Origin: Plantago elongata
Lineage: Eukaryota; Streptophyta; Magnoliopsida; Lamiales; Plantaginaceae
Length of the DNA stretch: 20,356 nt
Assembly: GCA_036897095.1 (NCBI GenBank)
Contig: JAYMSP010003282.1
Coordinates: 1-20,356, forward strand
Direction: 5' to 3'
Position numbers and translations under genes: made by a program. Each line of letters begins with the position of its first letter. Position 1 is the first letter of the stretch. This document shows, piece after piece, positions 1 to 9,843 of the stretch. The notes beneath the pieces were generated by a model. That model was not told the DNA's origin. It saw only the letters and a list, made by a program, of their open reading frames with translations, and ran no database searches.

Positions 1-1317
1 TGATACTTAGATTCAGAGAGCGGAAGACTTTAAGCGATAGATAAACGTTAATGTGCTTTGCAGTAATAATGTGTGTGAGTGCTATGCTGCAATGTAAAGA
101 CAATAATTAAATAACACGACAACTTATAGTGGTTTCTGGAGGTGGCGTAATCCTCCAACTAGTCAACTTCGACCTTTTGGAGACCTGGAATTCACTAGAA
201 CAAATAATTGAGTTCACCTTACAATATATCCTATTCTAAGATCCCTACAAATAAATGGTTCCCAACCAAATGTCCCCCCTGAGTTATTCCCTAGCTTCTA
301 AAGCCAAGTACTTCATGTACTCAAGATAACTTTAGATCTTTTCCTTGATTTACCAAACCAAGTACTTCTTGTACTCCACGCCTAGATGGTTATGGTTATA
401 TGATTGTTGTCAGGCATCTCTTTAAATAACTTTTCAGCTATTTATCCAGAGAGCTCTAAGAGATTACGCTACTTAATATACTTGTTCAGTATATGGTAGG
501 TACCTCCTTTCTGACCCAAGTGTTGATATCTGTTCTGGAGAATGAACTTCATAAAGGATGTGTGAGTGTTCAACTACTTCACAAATAATCTAGCTCTTGT
601 TAAGGTTCAGGACACTTAGAACTACTAGAGATTCTTCAAGCTTTATAGTCACAACTGTAAGCTTGGAGAAAATACTTGGTTGATATGAAAGTATGAGCAT
701 AGTTCGTGTGTGTGACTCTCAGCTTCTAAGTGTTGATATTTATAGATAAATTTGAGAGTCATTCGAATAGTATCCGTTGGAGCTTCTCAGAATTCAATCC
801 GTTGATATCTCGAAATTAGTACTTAGAAGTCACTATCTCATTTTCTAGAGAGGGCTTGTTGGAATCGACTTTTCAGTCAGTGTAATTAATACATTGTATT
901 ATTTCTTGTTCTGTAGTCTCAACGGACACATGTGCCTTTCTAAAAGCTAGCATGCTCCTTGACTCAATAATGACATATCTTCACAGAGGTGTAACGTGTC
1001 TAATGCACCATTAATCTGCTTTATGAAAATAGCCTTTCTGAGGAAACTAATCCCTTGTGTCTTCATCAAACTTGCGCAATCTTCAATCTTCAAATCTTCG
1101 ATAAAACTCCAGTACTAGGATCCTTCTTCATGGCCTTCTCAAAATATATAATTACATTCAGAGACCTAAACAATCCTAATACAAGTTTAACTAGACTAAC
1201 ATACTAAGTGATTTCCTCTTTACAATGTTCAAGTGAACCGAGAGTACTAGTCACCTTTATGTACTAAAGATAAGTTACATGGTGATTGATCAAAAATACT
1301 AACATATATTCCTAACA
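1..1317 (-). mobile_element. LTR of a copia-type retrotransposon (Sirevirus-like), cut by window edge
   Basis: Read on the minus strand, a sequence beginning TGTTAGGAATATATG at 1317 has the layout of a long LTR: a start with TG, a long AT-rich U3 with many short repeats, a TATA box near 740, and a region rich in GTTGATATC-type words. It abruptly interrupts gypsy protease-region sequence that lies to its right. The bases just outside (catcc, 1318-1322) are a candidate target-site duplication, but the partner is outside the window. The minus-strand end at the window edge reads CTAAGTATCA, which could be the start of an initiator-Met primer site (usual core GGTATCAGAGC), so nearly the whole LTR may be present. 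No coding frame is visible. The Sirevirus assignment rests on length and general appearance only; that this is an LTR is more secure than its lineage. Confidence 0.6.
737..744 (-). promoter_or_regulatory. TATA box of the left LTR
   Basis: The minus strand reads TATAAATA here, inside a long AT-rich LTR and about 580 bases from its TG start. This position suits the U3/R boundary of a copia LTR promoter. Activity is not known. Confidence 0.45.
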
Positions 1318-1810
1318 CATCCTCTTCATTCCTCAGATAGGTAATACATCTTGATTAGAGTATGCATTGTAGTGAGGTCAGGACATTCTTTTGGCTGAGA
1401 GGGTATAGCTCTCCCATGCGTCTCTTCTGTTTCCTTCGATCACACCTATACCTGCTGGAGCCGGAAATTTCATCTTTAGATGGAAGGTTGATGGTATGAC
1501 TCTAAAGGCATTGATTCCCGGTCTTTCAAAGATGACGATGTATTCAAAAATGACATCGACCACCATGAACAACACTTGTTGAATGACTCGGTAGGGATGT
1601 TGGCCCATTGAGACAGCCAAATAGAGGCTTCCCAAGGGCCGTACCTTGGCTCCTCCGAATCCTTGCAAGCTAGTGGTGACGCTTCATAGTCCTATAGGCT
1701 TGAGTTTCATCTTATCTAGAGTTTCTGTAAAGATGATGTTGGCAGACTTCGGGTATCAATCAGTATCTTGGCCACGGTGTAATTGGAAATATCCGAAGTC
1801 TGCCAACATC
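1318..1810 (-). pseudogene. Ty3/gypsy retropepsin (protease) domain, broken
   Basis: The minus-strand frame ending at 1378 carries the conserved block after the gypsy protease active site: GFGGAKVRPLGS, a VVD-x-IFEYIVIFERP stretch (the usual ILGRP flap region, here altered), then ST-x-HLKMKFP and a GVIEG-like segment. Upstream, in another frame, AKILIDTRS appears where retropepsins have ILIDTGSS. The catalytic Asp and Thr are at 1752-1757, but the essential Gly has become Arg. A one-base shift follows before SANIIF. An in-frame stop near 1378 ends the domain, and the left LTR element interrupts the pol region at 1317. The domain processes the Gag-Pol polyprotein in intact elements; this copy cannot. 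It belongs with the gag remnants to its right. Confidence 0.8.
1735..1810. repeat. Perfect 18-bp inverted repeat at the protease active site
   Basis: GATGTTGGCAGACTTCGG (1735-1752) is matched exactly by its reverse complement at 1793-1810. With one mismatch the arms extend to 22 bases (1735-1756 and 1789-1810), leaving a 32-base loop. The left arm is the natural protease coding sequence (DTGSSANII region on the minus strand). The right arm lies where upstream protease linker would be expected, so it looks like a secondary inverted copy. Confidence 0.85.
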
Positions 1811-2244
1811 TTATCCGACCGTTTGAGATTTTGAGCCATCACTTCACGAGCTTTTCTACTGTCTCCTCTAGCCGGGCCTCCAATGATGGCGCAAATCATT
1901 CCCTTACTTGGAGCATTCTCATAGTCTTCATGCCCGGATCGTCTCGATCATTTTTGCCACGAGAATTCTTTTCATGTCGGTCATAATGTCCTCTCTCACA
2001 GGATTGATGCTTAGGTTTTTCCTTATTGCGGTAATGATCGTAATCACGCATGATATAATCCTTTAGGTACCCCATCTCAATCAACCTTTCAATCTCATTC
2101 TTTAAATCCACACAATCTTCAGTATGGTGCCCATATTGTTTGTGAAATTGAAAATATTGATTTGAATTCTTCGACTATCGGCTTTCTTTAAACTTCGTAG
2201 GCCACTGGATACCATAATTCTTGTTCTCGATAGCCGCCAACACA
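1811..2244 (-). pseudogene. Gypsy gag C-terminus / gag-pro linker
   Basis: On the minus strand at about 2100-2165 the translation reads YFQFHKQYGHHTEDC and then VDLKNEIERLIEMGYLKDYI. This is the conserved zinc-knuckle-like motif (FH-x3-GH-x-TEDC, with the first Cys not preserved) and following helix found in the Gag of plant non-chromovirus gypsy elements (Tat/Athila group). The continuing 71-residue frame (1896-2111) is rich in Lys, Arg, Asp and His, as expected of the nucleic-acid-binding Gag tail. Frame changes and a stop near 2178 separate it from the gag core. It is a continuation of the same dead element. Confidence 0.65.
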
Positions 2245-2754
2245 TCAGACCTCGGAACATTCAAAATAGAATAATTTGCATATATTTTTGGTCCTACGCC
2301 GGGATTCTAGGCCTCGAAAAGGTTCATTGTTCCTTTTTTCCATCTTATGGGGGGGTTGACCTTTGGTGTCATTCTGATTCCTTTTTTCCTTAGTTCGGGT
2401 CGGATAGTGCTTGCGGTATTCTTCCTCGGTCATGAATCCTTCCACAGCATCATCCAACAATTTGTCATTTCTGGCCCTTCCTTCCGAGATAAGGGATCTC
2501 AAGGCTTCATGCTTCATGTTGGAATAAAAGTACCCCAAATTTTCTTTCAGGGTATGACTCTCAACAAGCACGATGGCCTCGTAGAATCTAGTCATGAAGG
2601 GTCTCAAGGACTCATTGTTTCTCTGAATGACGTTTGCCAAGTAGGTGATGGGCTTTTTCTTGGTTCGATAGTTCTCAAAATTTCTCACAAAGCTAGTTAT
2701 CAGTTGGTCGTAGGAACTAATAGATCTAGGTCGTAGTCCTAACCACCATTCCAT
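2245..2754 (-). pseudogene. Gypsy Gag core (Retrotrans_gag domain)
   Basis: A 169-codon frame begins MEWWLGLRPRSISSYDQL and continues with a VIQRNNESLRPFMTRFYEA block. These match the retrotransposon Gag consensus of plant gypsy elements (W-x2-L-x-P-x-SI-x-S, then QR-x2-ESLR-x-F-x-RF). A basic, hydrophilic tail follows. In an intact element this capsid part assembles the virus-like particle in the cytoplasm. The sequence just upstream (QTFPGTIHGKA in one frame, other frames around it) shows a frameshift, so the displayed Met is not the true start. The plus-strand frame over the same bases is a shadow. Confidence 0.8.
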
Positions 2755-3740
2755 AGCCTTTCCATGAATTGTTCCAGGAAATGTTTGCGTGTAGGTATGC
2801 TTGCTAAAACCATGTCCTGACGTTGCGCTCTCATATTGAACCTGATGTCATACGGGACATGTCGTTCCATCATATCTTCCGAGATTGGTAGGAACAACCC
2901 TATTGTCAGGAAGCAACGCCTTGAAGATAGCGGAAGTCAAAGGACTAGGATTTACATTAGTGGTGTCTCTAAAATTTACACTCTCACTTGCCCTTATCAG
3001 CTTTTGCAAGTTCTCTTGTTTACTAGCAAGGGCTCTACGCTGGATGGAAATTTCTTCTCTTGTGAGGGGTCGAGGTGGAGGTTCAACTTCCTGACAATAA
3101 TCTTCATCAGTAATGTCACGGGGAATTCGAGTTGTGGTTCGATTGGGTTCCGGCGCGTGATTGTCCGGATTATACCGACTTCTTGTCATTTGAGGTTCCT
3201 CCGACCCTTCATGCCACTTGAAATGGGCCATACGGCTCTTTTTCGTTCAAAAAGTCCCTCAGGTCGGGAAGAGGTTTTTGTGTACCTCTCGGGTTCTTCT
3301 TCTTTGTACGACGCCTCTCGATTTGTTGTTCGTCAGAAACGATGTGAGACTCAGATTGTGCCTCATCTTGATTGGTGAGTGTTTTTCTGAGTTTGTTTTC
3401 AATGCGGTGTTCCAACTGCTTGATTTCTCCAATGAAGCCCGGAGGCGAGCAATCATTGTGGTATTCGTGGTACTCGGGGACTTCTTGACTTTTTCCTTTG
3501 TCCCGTGCCGTGAGTTTCAAACGTGGACTTGTTTCTGGAGCATCCTTGTCAGGGTCGGCAAGATGTTCCTCGAAGGATGATGGCGTTGAGGGGTGGCCAT
3601 CATTTCTGGCCGGATTTGCCATTGAGGTGGATTTTGTTGCTCGGTTGGTTGTTTTTGCTTGATTCTGATCCTCGGGTGCCGGGGCGACACCAGAGCTGGG
3701 TATCCGTTTGGAAGCTCAGGATGGCATGCTTTTCTGTACC
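2755..3740 (-). pseudogene. Gypsy Gag N-terminal region, frameshifted
   Basis: Two overlapping minus-strand frames, 2848-3231 and 3209-3622, together make the long polar N-terminal part of a plant gypsy Gag. The upstream one is rich in Glu, Lys and Pro and ends LPDLRDFLNEKEPYGPFQ; the downstream one ends with a typical NLGRYDGTTCPV just before the capsid core. A Met at about 3740, a few bases past the primer site, starts MVQKSMPS and then meets a stop. At least three frame breaks separate the pieces. N-terminal Gag is poorly conserved, so the assignment rests on position between primer site and Gag core, on composition, and on the NLGRYDGT-like motif. Confidence 0.65.
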
Positions 3741-3760
3741 ATTCCCACAGACAGCGCCAA
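3741..3760 (-). other. Primer binding site of the gypsy element
   Basis: The minus strand reads TTGGCGCTGTCTGTGGGAAT, close to the TTGGCGCCGTCTGTGGGGA sequence that follows the 5' LTR in many plant non-chromovirus gypsy elements. It fixes the element's direction (minus) and places its 5' LTR at higher coordinates. Confidence 0.7.
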
Positions 3761-3968
3761 TATTTGTGGGGAAAAATGCATTGCATTGGGAAAACACGCC
3801 TTGAGCTTAAGTTTGTACCTGCAAAGCTAGGAAAACGAGGTTTAGACCTCTTTGAGATTGATTTGCCTTGGACAAACCGGGTAGTGAATCATCTCAAGCT
3901 TTGGAGCGCAAAGAGAGTAAACATAGTCAGGTATGGTAGGCGACTTACCTTAAGTGAAATAAATGGGA

Positions 3969-3979
3969 CTATATATAGA
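3969..3979 (-). promoter_or_regulatory. TATA box of the gypsy LTR
   Basis: The minus strand reads CTATATATAGT inside the proposed LTR. Transcription would begin roughly 30 bases further on, near 3940, giving an R-U5 of about 175 bases before the CA end. Confidence 0.5.
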
Positions 3980-4123
3980 GTTGATTCGAATAACCGAATC
4001 TTCCAAATTCTGGACTACTACTCGTATCAACACGTGGTACGGATAATAGGGGTAGTCGTTCATCGTGCGGCCAGGATCGGACCTGTAGACTTTAGGTCGG
4101 GGATTACTTCTGGGTTTGTACTT

Positions 4124-4267
4124 CTTGACTTCTAGCACAATCCGTACCGTAGTCTCTGGGTCGAACCCCCGAGCTAGAGGATATGAATCGGGTTTCTTGA
4201 CTTCTACTACAATCCGTACTGTAGTCTCTGGGTCGGACTCCCGAGCTAGAGGATACGAATTGGGTTT
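4124..4267 (-). repeat. Two tandem 72-bp units in the gypsy LTR U3
   Basis: 4124-4195 and 4196-4267 are adjacent copies of the same 72-bp unit, differing at about eight positions. Because 72 is a multiple of three, both stay in one minus-strand frame and encode a 24-residue unit containing SYPLAR and DPETTVRIV. The position in U3, upstream of the TATA box, is where LTRs often carry enhancer repeats; a coding role is the other possibility. Confidence 0.85.
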
Positions 4268-4338
4268 CTTCTTAAGTATGAGATTTAGGTTAGAGCGGTA
4301 CTCCTCGTTTTCCGCATAATTCGTCTCTTCTGCTGGTA

Positions 4339-4343
4339 ATTCA
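4339..4343. repeat. Target-site duplication (attca), left copy
   Basis: attca lies immediately left of the copia element and is repeated at 9938-9942 immediately right of it. Five bases is the usual copia integrase footprint. Confidence 0.9.
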
Positions 4344-5384
4344 TGTTGCACCTGATAAGAGAAATTGAAGATATTAGTATATTTAAAATGAATTATAATG
4401 TATAATGAAAATACAGTATTTGAATTTTGACTTTAACCAAATACAAATCCGAGGCATGTGCTAGCACATTATCCTTAAAACAATTACGTCCTCTCACTAT
4501 GGTGCTTTGAGATATTTTGGAATGCTTGTTTTCCAGGATACAGCGGTCGAACCTTAACAACTAGCTGCACTTGCTAGATGTTCCTGGCGAACAAAACTGG
4601 AGTCTGGATTATACGAAAGGGGAGAGGATAAGAAAAAGTCACAAAGAGAGAAGAGAAGAGGGTGGGTTTTTTCTACTCTTTTCCATTACAAGTGAGACCC
4701 TTTTATAGGTGATGAAATGAGAATGTAAATTCATTCTTCATTACACTAATTCATTACAATACTTTGTATCTTATGATCCACCACATCCACTACTTCACAA
4801 GAGTAATCTTGTTACTCATGGACCAACATGACACCACTACCTTCACTACTTCACAAGAATAATCTTGTTACTTATGAAGCAACAAATGTCATGTTTAATA
4901 TTTGAAAGTTACAAATTTCTACTTGAAGCAAAAGCTTCTAGAAAGTTGAAGTAGTTGAACCAACAAAAGCTTAGCTCACAAGGGCTAACCCATTAGAGTT
5001 TTGGCTCGGTTCCAACAATTGTGTATGAGATTCGCACGCACCTACTCAGATATTAGTCCACTAGTTTCGTGTATAAATTTGGCCAGGATTTACACTCAAC
5101 TTACCTTGCTACACAACTTGAACACCAAGTAGGAGCTAGTAAATTATAAACTAGAGACTCAAATAATGTGTGACAAACCCACTCAACCTTCTAACTTGAG
5201 CATTTTATTCCTCACTAACACAATGTCCATTTTGGGCAAATAATATATTAATCCGAAACTCTTACAGAGTAGCTTACATATATATATTTTATCTTCTTAA
5301 TTAACAAATAATTAAGAATGGTCTAAATGTAAATACACCTCTCAAGGCATTATTTACTTCACTTTTTCATCATAATTTCCAACA
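4344..5384 (-). repeat. 3' LTR of the copia element
   Basis: This 1041-bp copy matches 8870-9937 along its whole length. A minus-strand TATAAAA at 4701-4707 marks the LTR promoter. It lacks the left arm of the inverted repeat and the long TA tract of the other copy. Confidence 0.92.
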
Positions 5385-5385
5385 A

Positions 5386-5395
5386 TCCCCCACCT
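5386..5395 (-). other. Polypurine tract of the copia element
   Basis: The minus strand reads AGGTGGGGGA one base before the TGTTGG start of the 3' LTR. This is the primer for plus-strand DNA synthesis and confirms the element's direction. Confidence 0.85.
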
Positions 5396-5919
5396 GAAGA
5401 AAAACTTCATCTTCATGTCATATAACCCTACGATCGACACATGCATAGGATTGGTAGGTGTAACCACCCTTGAACCAGTAGAGATGATGTCCTTAAATTG
5501 TTCTGCTGTTTACGTAAACGACGATGTATTCCACACAGATTTCTCTCTGGCATAGATTTGTTCTCATGGTTGTGTTCGTTTAGGTCATGAACACCTTTCC
5601 TGATTCTGGAAGAGCATACAAGAATTTGGAATTTAATTCTTGTTGAAGCGGCCCACACTTCACTCTCACATAGGTGATCCCTTACTCCGTGTAACAAAGT
5701 TACTAGTAAGAATCATTAAAAACCACATGTTTAACCTCTTTAATTCTCGTCAGTGTACATATGTAAACCCCCCACAGTGAACTCCACGTTGATACAATTA
5801 GGTTGTCCCATTGAACCTAGAACTTGGGATCTCCAATCGACTAGGTTGGGTTTTCCTTCACATCAAACACAAGTCAAAGTCCTCAATCCCATTCCAGCAG
5901 AAGACTTTGCTATCATCTC
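5396..5919 (-). other. Copia tail between RNase H and 3' LTR
   Basis: No conserved domain is visible. The minus strand carries the non-coding linker found in many copia elements between the RNase H end and the polypurine tract, ending ATGAAGATGAAG then the tract. The 89-codon frame at 5428-5697 lacks recognisable motifs and is not called as a gene. Confidence 0.6.
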
Positions 5920-6345
5920 ACGACATAACCTTCTGTTAATGAATTCGCTAAATTATCTTTAGACATCACAAAGTCTATCGAGATAATACTAGTCGTGAGA
6001 AATTGTCTAAACGACTTATGCCTTTGACAAATATGTCCTTCACTTACCGTTATACCAATAACTTTGTGCTCTACCAATTGCAGATTGACTAAAACAATGC
6101 AAACATATTGCTTGGCACAAGTTCGGGCCAATATAGAAGAATGTGAAAAATATATGCATAGCCACCGGGCTTCCTCTACACATGAGTTCAACGCAATAAA
6201 ATTTTTCTTCCATCATGGATCTCATTATAATCATTTGTTTAGAAAATTTCAAGAAACTTTTGAATGCCACAAAATTGAAGACAATATCCACTAGTGGATT
6301 CAACATTCTTGAAATTAGAGATCCAGTTTGCATCCGCATACCATT
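5920..6345 (-). pseudogene. Copia RNase H domain, frameshifted
   Basis: Minus-strand frames together give [22 protein letters not shown] (the YaDADWA-type first motif, here ADANW), then SKQTIIMRSMMEEKFY (usual SxxEAEYxA block, acidic residues partly changed), EEARWL, HCFSQSAIGRA (usual CDNxSAI), and finally FVMSKDNLANSLTEG (usual KDNxADxLTK). The order and spacing are those of the C-terminal RNase H of Ty1/copia Pol. At least three frame changes are needed to read it, and substitutions hit metal-binding positions, for example S for D in the CDN motif. It is a dead remnant and the last coding part of the element. Confidence 0.88.
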
Positions 6346-6689
6346 CTAGCACAACATGATATTTAGCATACTGCAACCCACAATCACGAGAAAATCTTAA
6401 AGTACTTCAGTACTCTTATTATAGCCTCCAATGACTAACTCCTCGATTTTTCGTGTAACGACTCAGTTTACTTACAACAAATGCAAGATCAAGTCTTGTG
6501 CAATTCATCATACACATTATGATTTCAATTATCCTAGAGTATTATTAAACATGCGTCACTCCCAAGACAATGTTATTCACAACATGAACACTTGGTTCCA
6601 GTGAATTTCTAGTTGTTTCCACGGCACCCTTGTTGATTTTCTCATAAATCATGTCCACATAGTGAAACTTATTGAACATCAACACATTG

Positions 6690-7340
6690 GTTCTATGAAA
6701 TCACACATATTACATCAGCTACACCCATGTCTTTCATATCAAATCTGGATTTTAACATATCCTTTGTAGGTTTGACCATTTTATCATCACTCCCAATGAT
6801 AAGCATGCCATCAACATAAAGACATAAAATGACTATGTAAACACATTTGTCAGTTTATTCTTCATTTATGTAAACACAGTTGTCACTTTCATTAATGACA
6901 AACTTATTTTCCATCATGGCATTATCAATTACTCATGCAACTGCTTCAAACGCTTGTCACAAGCCCTAAAAAGGCTTCACCAATTTACAAACCTCATTTT
7001 CCTGCGGAATGCAGAAAACCCTCAAGTATGTTCCATGTAAATTTGTTCTTTCTAAATCACCATTTAGAAAAATGGTACTTTCATCTATCAAATGAACTTC
7101 AAGATTTCACAAAGAAACAAACACAATTATCATCCTAAAGGATGTTAATCTCGACACATGATAATATGTCTAAACTTATCAATAGTTCCATCAAGCTTTA
7201 ATTTTCTCTTGAATATTCACTTGTAACCTATCGGTTAATTTCCTAAGGAAGATACACTATTGATAGCTTCTTTCCACATTGGTCCTTCTGTTGAAGCCAC
7301 ATCTTCTTGAGAACTTTGAGGTTTACTTTCAAGCATTAAA
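6690..7340 (-). pseudogene. Copia reverse transcriptase remnant with YVDG at the active site
   Basis: Minus-strand translation shows HLIDESTIFLNGDLERTNLHG (usual DVKTAFLNGxLxExxYM), then KFVINESDNCVYI, CLYVDGMLIIGSD, and MLKSRFDMKDMGVADVI, the classic order of copia reverse transcriptase motifs. The catalytic YVDD is YVDG (6807-6818), losing one of the two metal-binding aspartates. A short in-place duplication repeats the NCVYI segment as KCVYI around a stop. Several stops and frame changes occur. Between this domain and RNase H, the usual connection region is shortened. Confidence 0.88.
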
Positions 7341-8450
7341 GTAGTCAAGTACTCACGACCCAATCTCTTCATTTTTTTTCTTTTGTGTTTCCTCATGTGT
7401 CAATTTAGTAGAGTTGCTAGCAACATCTTCTAACCCTTTTACATGGAAACACTTCCTAAAAAATGAAGCATGCCATTATCACGTCCTTGTGTATGTTAGA
7501 AATTTCGAATTTCACCACAAGAATCGATAAGTACTATTGTTATGTGCATAACCAAAAATATGCAACCAATGATCTTTTGGTGCTACCAAAAAATATGCAA
7601 CCAACATAGCAAGACACCTCTACACTCGCAAGTGTTTATAGAATGTAAGCTTTCATGCCACAACAAATAAGGGCTCTCATACTTTTGCTTTTAGAAACTT
7701 GTCAAAAAATGTGGATAGTTTTCAAAAAAAATTTCCCCCACATTCCTTGGTTCATCCCATAAGCAATCCAAATGGCATTACTTAATTTCTTGTGAAGTGC
7801 CAATTCATCGTTATGCCATGTTTGATTGAAGTGAGTAAGGAGCACAACTCATGCACAAAAAGCACACAAATATTCAAGTAGTGAAACATATTTCCCCACA
7901 CAACTACTTCTCATCACGTTAACCCTTTTGTTGAGCTCATTCTCAATTTTTATAGAGATCACAACTCCTCTATTTCTCCATCTTTACTTTTGATAAATTA
8001 CACTAAATTATTTTTTTGTGCAATCATTTGTAAAATTACTGACAACCATGTTAACCACACATATTAGATTTAAGTTGAAACCATACACAAATGTATGAAT
8101 TAAATCAAGTAGTCCAATTTTCTTTCAACATATTGAAAAGAACTTGTCAACATTGCTTTTTTCACATAATAAAACTCTACTCTTGAGTTAGACATCTATG
8201 TGAAACGTTGGTTAACATTACATGTTAATTAATTTTCTCAAAGTATCATAATTAACATTTTCAAGTCTACCATAACACGAGTCAAAAGACTCAAACAAGT
8301 GTATGTAGAATTCATAGCTTTTCCATTCGTTTTGTTGTTAACAACCACTGTGATTTTGAATATGCCTTCGGTGACTAAACCTTGTCCAACATAGACATCG
8401 TTCATGGTCAAAGTGACCTTAATAGGGCTTAAACAAAAGACATTTACATG
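7341..8450 (-). pseudogene. Copia GAG-pre-integrase and integrase remnant
   Basis: On the minus strand around 8410-8230 the frame reads MNDVYVGQGLVTEGIFKITV, then NSTYTCLSLLTR, then, after a shift, a piece resembling the NYDTLRKLIN block of the GAG-pre-integrase domain. Further along (7750-7500) are traces of the integrase C-terminal side: a WGxNFF-like stretch, a YKHLRV-like stretch where WGC would follow, and FGYAHNNSTYRF (usual FIGYAxNSxAYRF). The catalytic DDE core between them cannot be read through the stops. Length is about half of what an intact integrase region would need, indicating deletions. Confidence 0.75.
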
Positions 8451-8869
8451 GTAATTACAATATCCATACTTTTGTTTCTTTGTCTCAAAAGAAAGATTTA
8501 TGTTTCACAAAAACTTTAAATTCAATGTTCAAAATCATACTAAAGCCAATGTAGTATAAATCATCAAGATTATAATCCAACAAAATAAATGTAGTAATTT
8601 AAGAATTCCCCAATACATCTCCAACAATTCTCATAACTCACCAAATTAAAAATGGGTTTAAACATTTACCATTTTTCTGGAGTTGGCATCACAAAACGAG
8701 GAAGACCATCAAGGACAACTCGTTGTTGGAAATCAACTGATTACCAATTCTTACTTCTTCTGTTTGTTTTCCTACACAAGAAACTCATAAAATTACTATC
8801 TCCAATATCAAATAAGTATAAACTCGAATCCAAATGATAAGAGAATACACTCCATAATTATTTTAAGAT
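8451..8869 (-). other. Copia leader with gag and protease deleted
   Basis: Only about 420 bases lie between the 5' LTR and the first recognisable Pol sequence, where intact copia elements carry roughly 1.5 kb of gag and protease. No primer binding site of the usual initiator-Met type follows the 5' LTR; the first bases on the minus strand are ATCTTAAAATAATTATGG. A MPTPEKW peptide near 8660-8690 is a possible gag start remnant. Confidence 0.55.
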
Positions 8870-8950
8870 TGTTGCACCTGATAAGAGAAATTGAAAATAT
8901 TAGTATATATAAAATGAATTATAACGTATAGTGAAAAATGAATATATAAT

Positions 8951-9033
8951 GTAGTGAGAGGACGTATGTGCTAGAACATTTTCGAGGCATGTGCTAGCAC
9001 ATTTTCCTTAAAACAATTACGTCCTCTCACTAC
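8951..9033. repeat. 15-bp perfect inverted repeat, only in the 5' LTR
   Basis: GTAGTGAGAGGACGT (8951-8965) is the exact reverse complement of 9019-9033. Between the arms are two near-copies of a word containing GTGCTAG, one of them the palindrome GTGCTAGCAC. The 3' LTR has the right arm (with one change) but unrelated AT-rich sequence in place of the left arm. Confidence 0.85.
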
Positions 9034-9805
9034 GGTGCTTGAGATATCCTAGAACGCTTGTTTCCCAGGATACAATGGTCGAACCTTAACAACTAGTTGC
9101 ATTTGCTAGATGTTCCTGGCGAACAAAACTGGAGCCCAGATTATACAAAAGGGGAGAGGATAAGAAAAAGTCACAAAGAGATAAGAGAAGATGGTGGGTT
9201 TCTTCTACTCTTTTCCATTACAAGTGAGACCCTTTTATAGGTGAGGAAATGAGAATGTAACTTCATTCTTCATTACACTAATTCATTACAATATTTTGTA
9301 ACTTATGCTCCACTACCTCCACTACTTCACAAGAGTAATCTTGTTACTTATGAAGCAACATGACACCACTACCTCACAAGAGTAATCTTGTTACTTATGA
9401 AGAACCAAATGTCATGTTTAATATTTGTAACTTTCATAAGTTACAAATTTCTACTTGAAGCAAAAGCTTCTAGAAAGTTGAAGTAGTTGAACAAACAAAA
9501 GCTTAGTTCACAAGGGCTAACCCATTAGAGTTTTGCTTGGTTCCAATATTGTGTGTGAGATTCGTGCGCACCTACTCACATACTAATCCACTAGTTTCGT
9601 ATATAAATCTGGCCAGGATTTACACTCAACTTACCTTGCTACACAACTTAAACACCAAGTAAAGCTAGTAAATTATAAACTAGAGACTCAAACAATGTGA
9701 GACAAACCCACTAAACCTTCTAACTTGAGCATTTTATTCCTCACACAAAACCAATGTCCATTTTGGACAAATAGTATATTGATCCGAAACTCTTACAGAG
9801 TAGCT

Positions 9806-9837
<32 letters not shown>

Positions 9838-9843
9838 TATATT
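9806..9843. repeat. TA dinucleotide tract
   Basis: About 19 TA units with one G interruption, expanded from a much shorter TA run at the matching place in the other LTR (about 5276-5288). Confidence 0.9.

Larger units (their letters stand above)
3765..4343 (-). mobile_element. 5' LTR of the gypsy element (3' portion), split by a copia insertion
   Basis: The sequence directly upstream of the primer site on the minus strand ends ...CCCCACA at 3765, a CA end, followed by a four-base spacer. It contains a TATA box (3969-3979) about 210 bases before that end, so U3, R and U5 can be placed. The LTR is interrupted at 4343 by a copia element and resumes at 9938, where the 5-bp target duplication begins. 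The outer edge is not certain; TGTATTTTTAAG at about 10095 is a candidate start. U3 contains a 72-bp tandem repeat and stays open in one frame for 133 codons. Confidence 0.6.

Noticed and set aside
2347..3580. Long plus-strand frames across the gypsy gag (2347-2736, 2836-3378, 3218-3580)
   Set aside because: They are antisense to frames with clear Gag motifs and show no family resemblance themselves.
3816..3949. Splice-like AG/GTAAGT at 3949 and TTTGCAG at about 3820 in the gypsy LTR, suggesting an intron in its leader
   Set aside because: The donor lies about 20 bases from the TATA box, at or before the expected transcription start, so it would not be in the RNA.
8652..8837. 61-codon plus-strand frame in the copia leader
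   Set aside because: It is antisense to the element, short and without motif.
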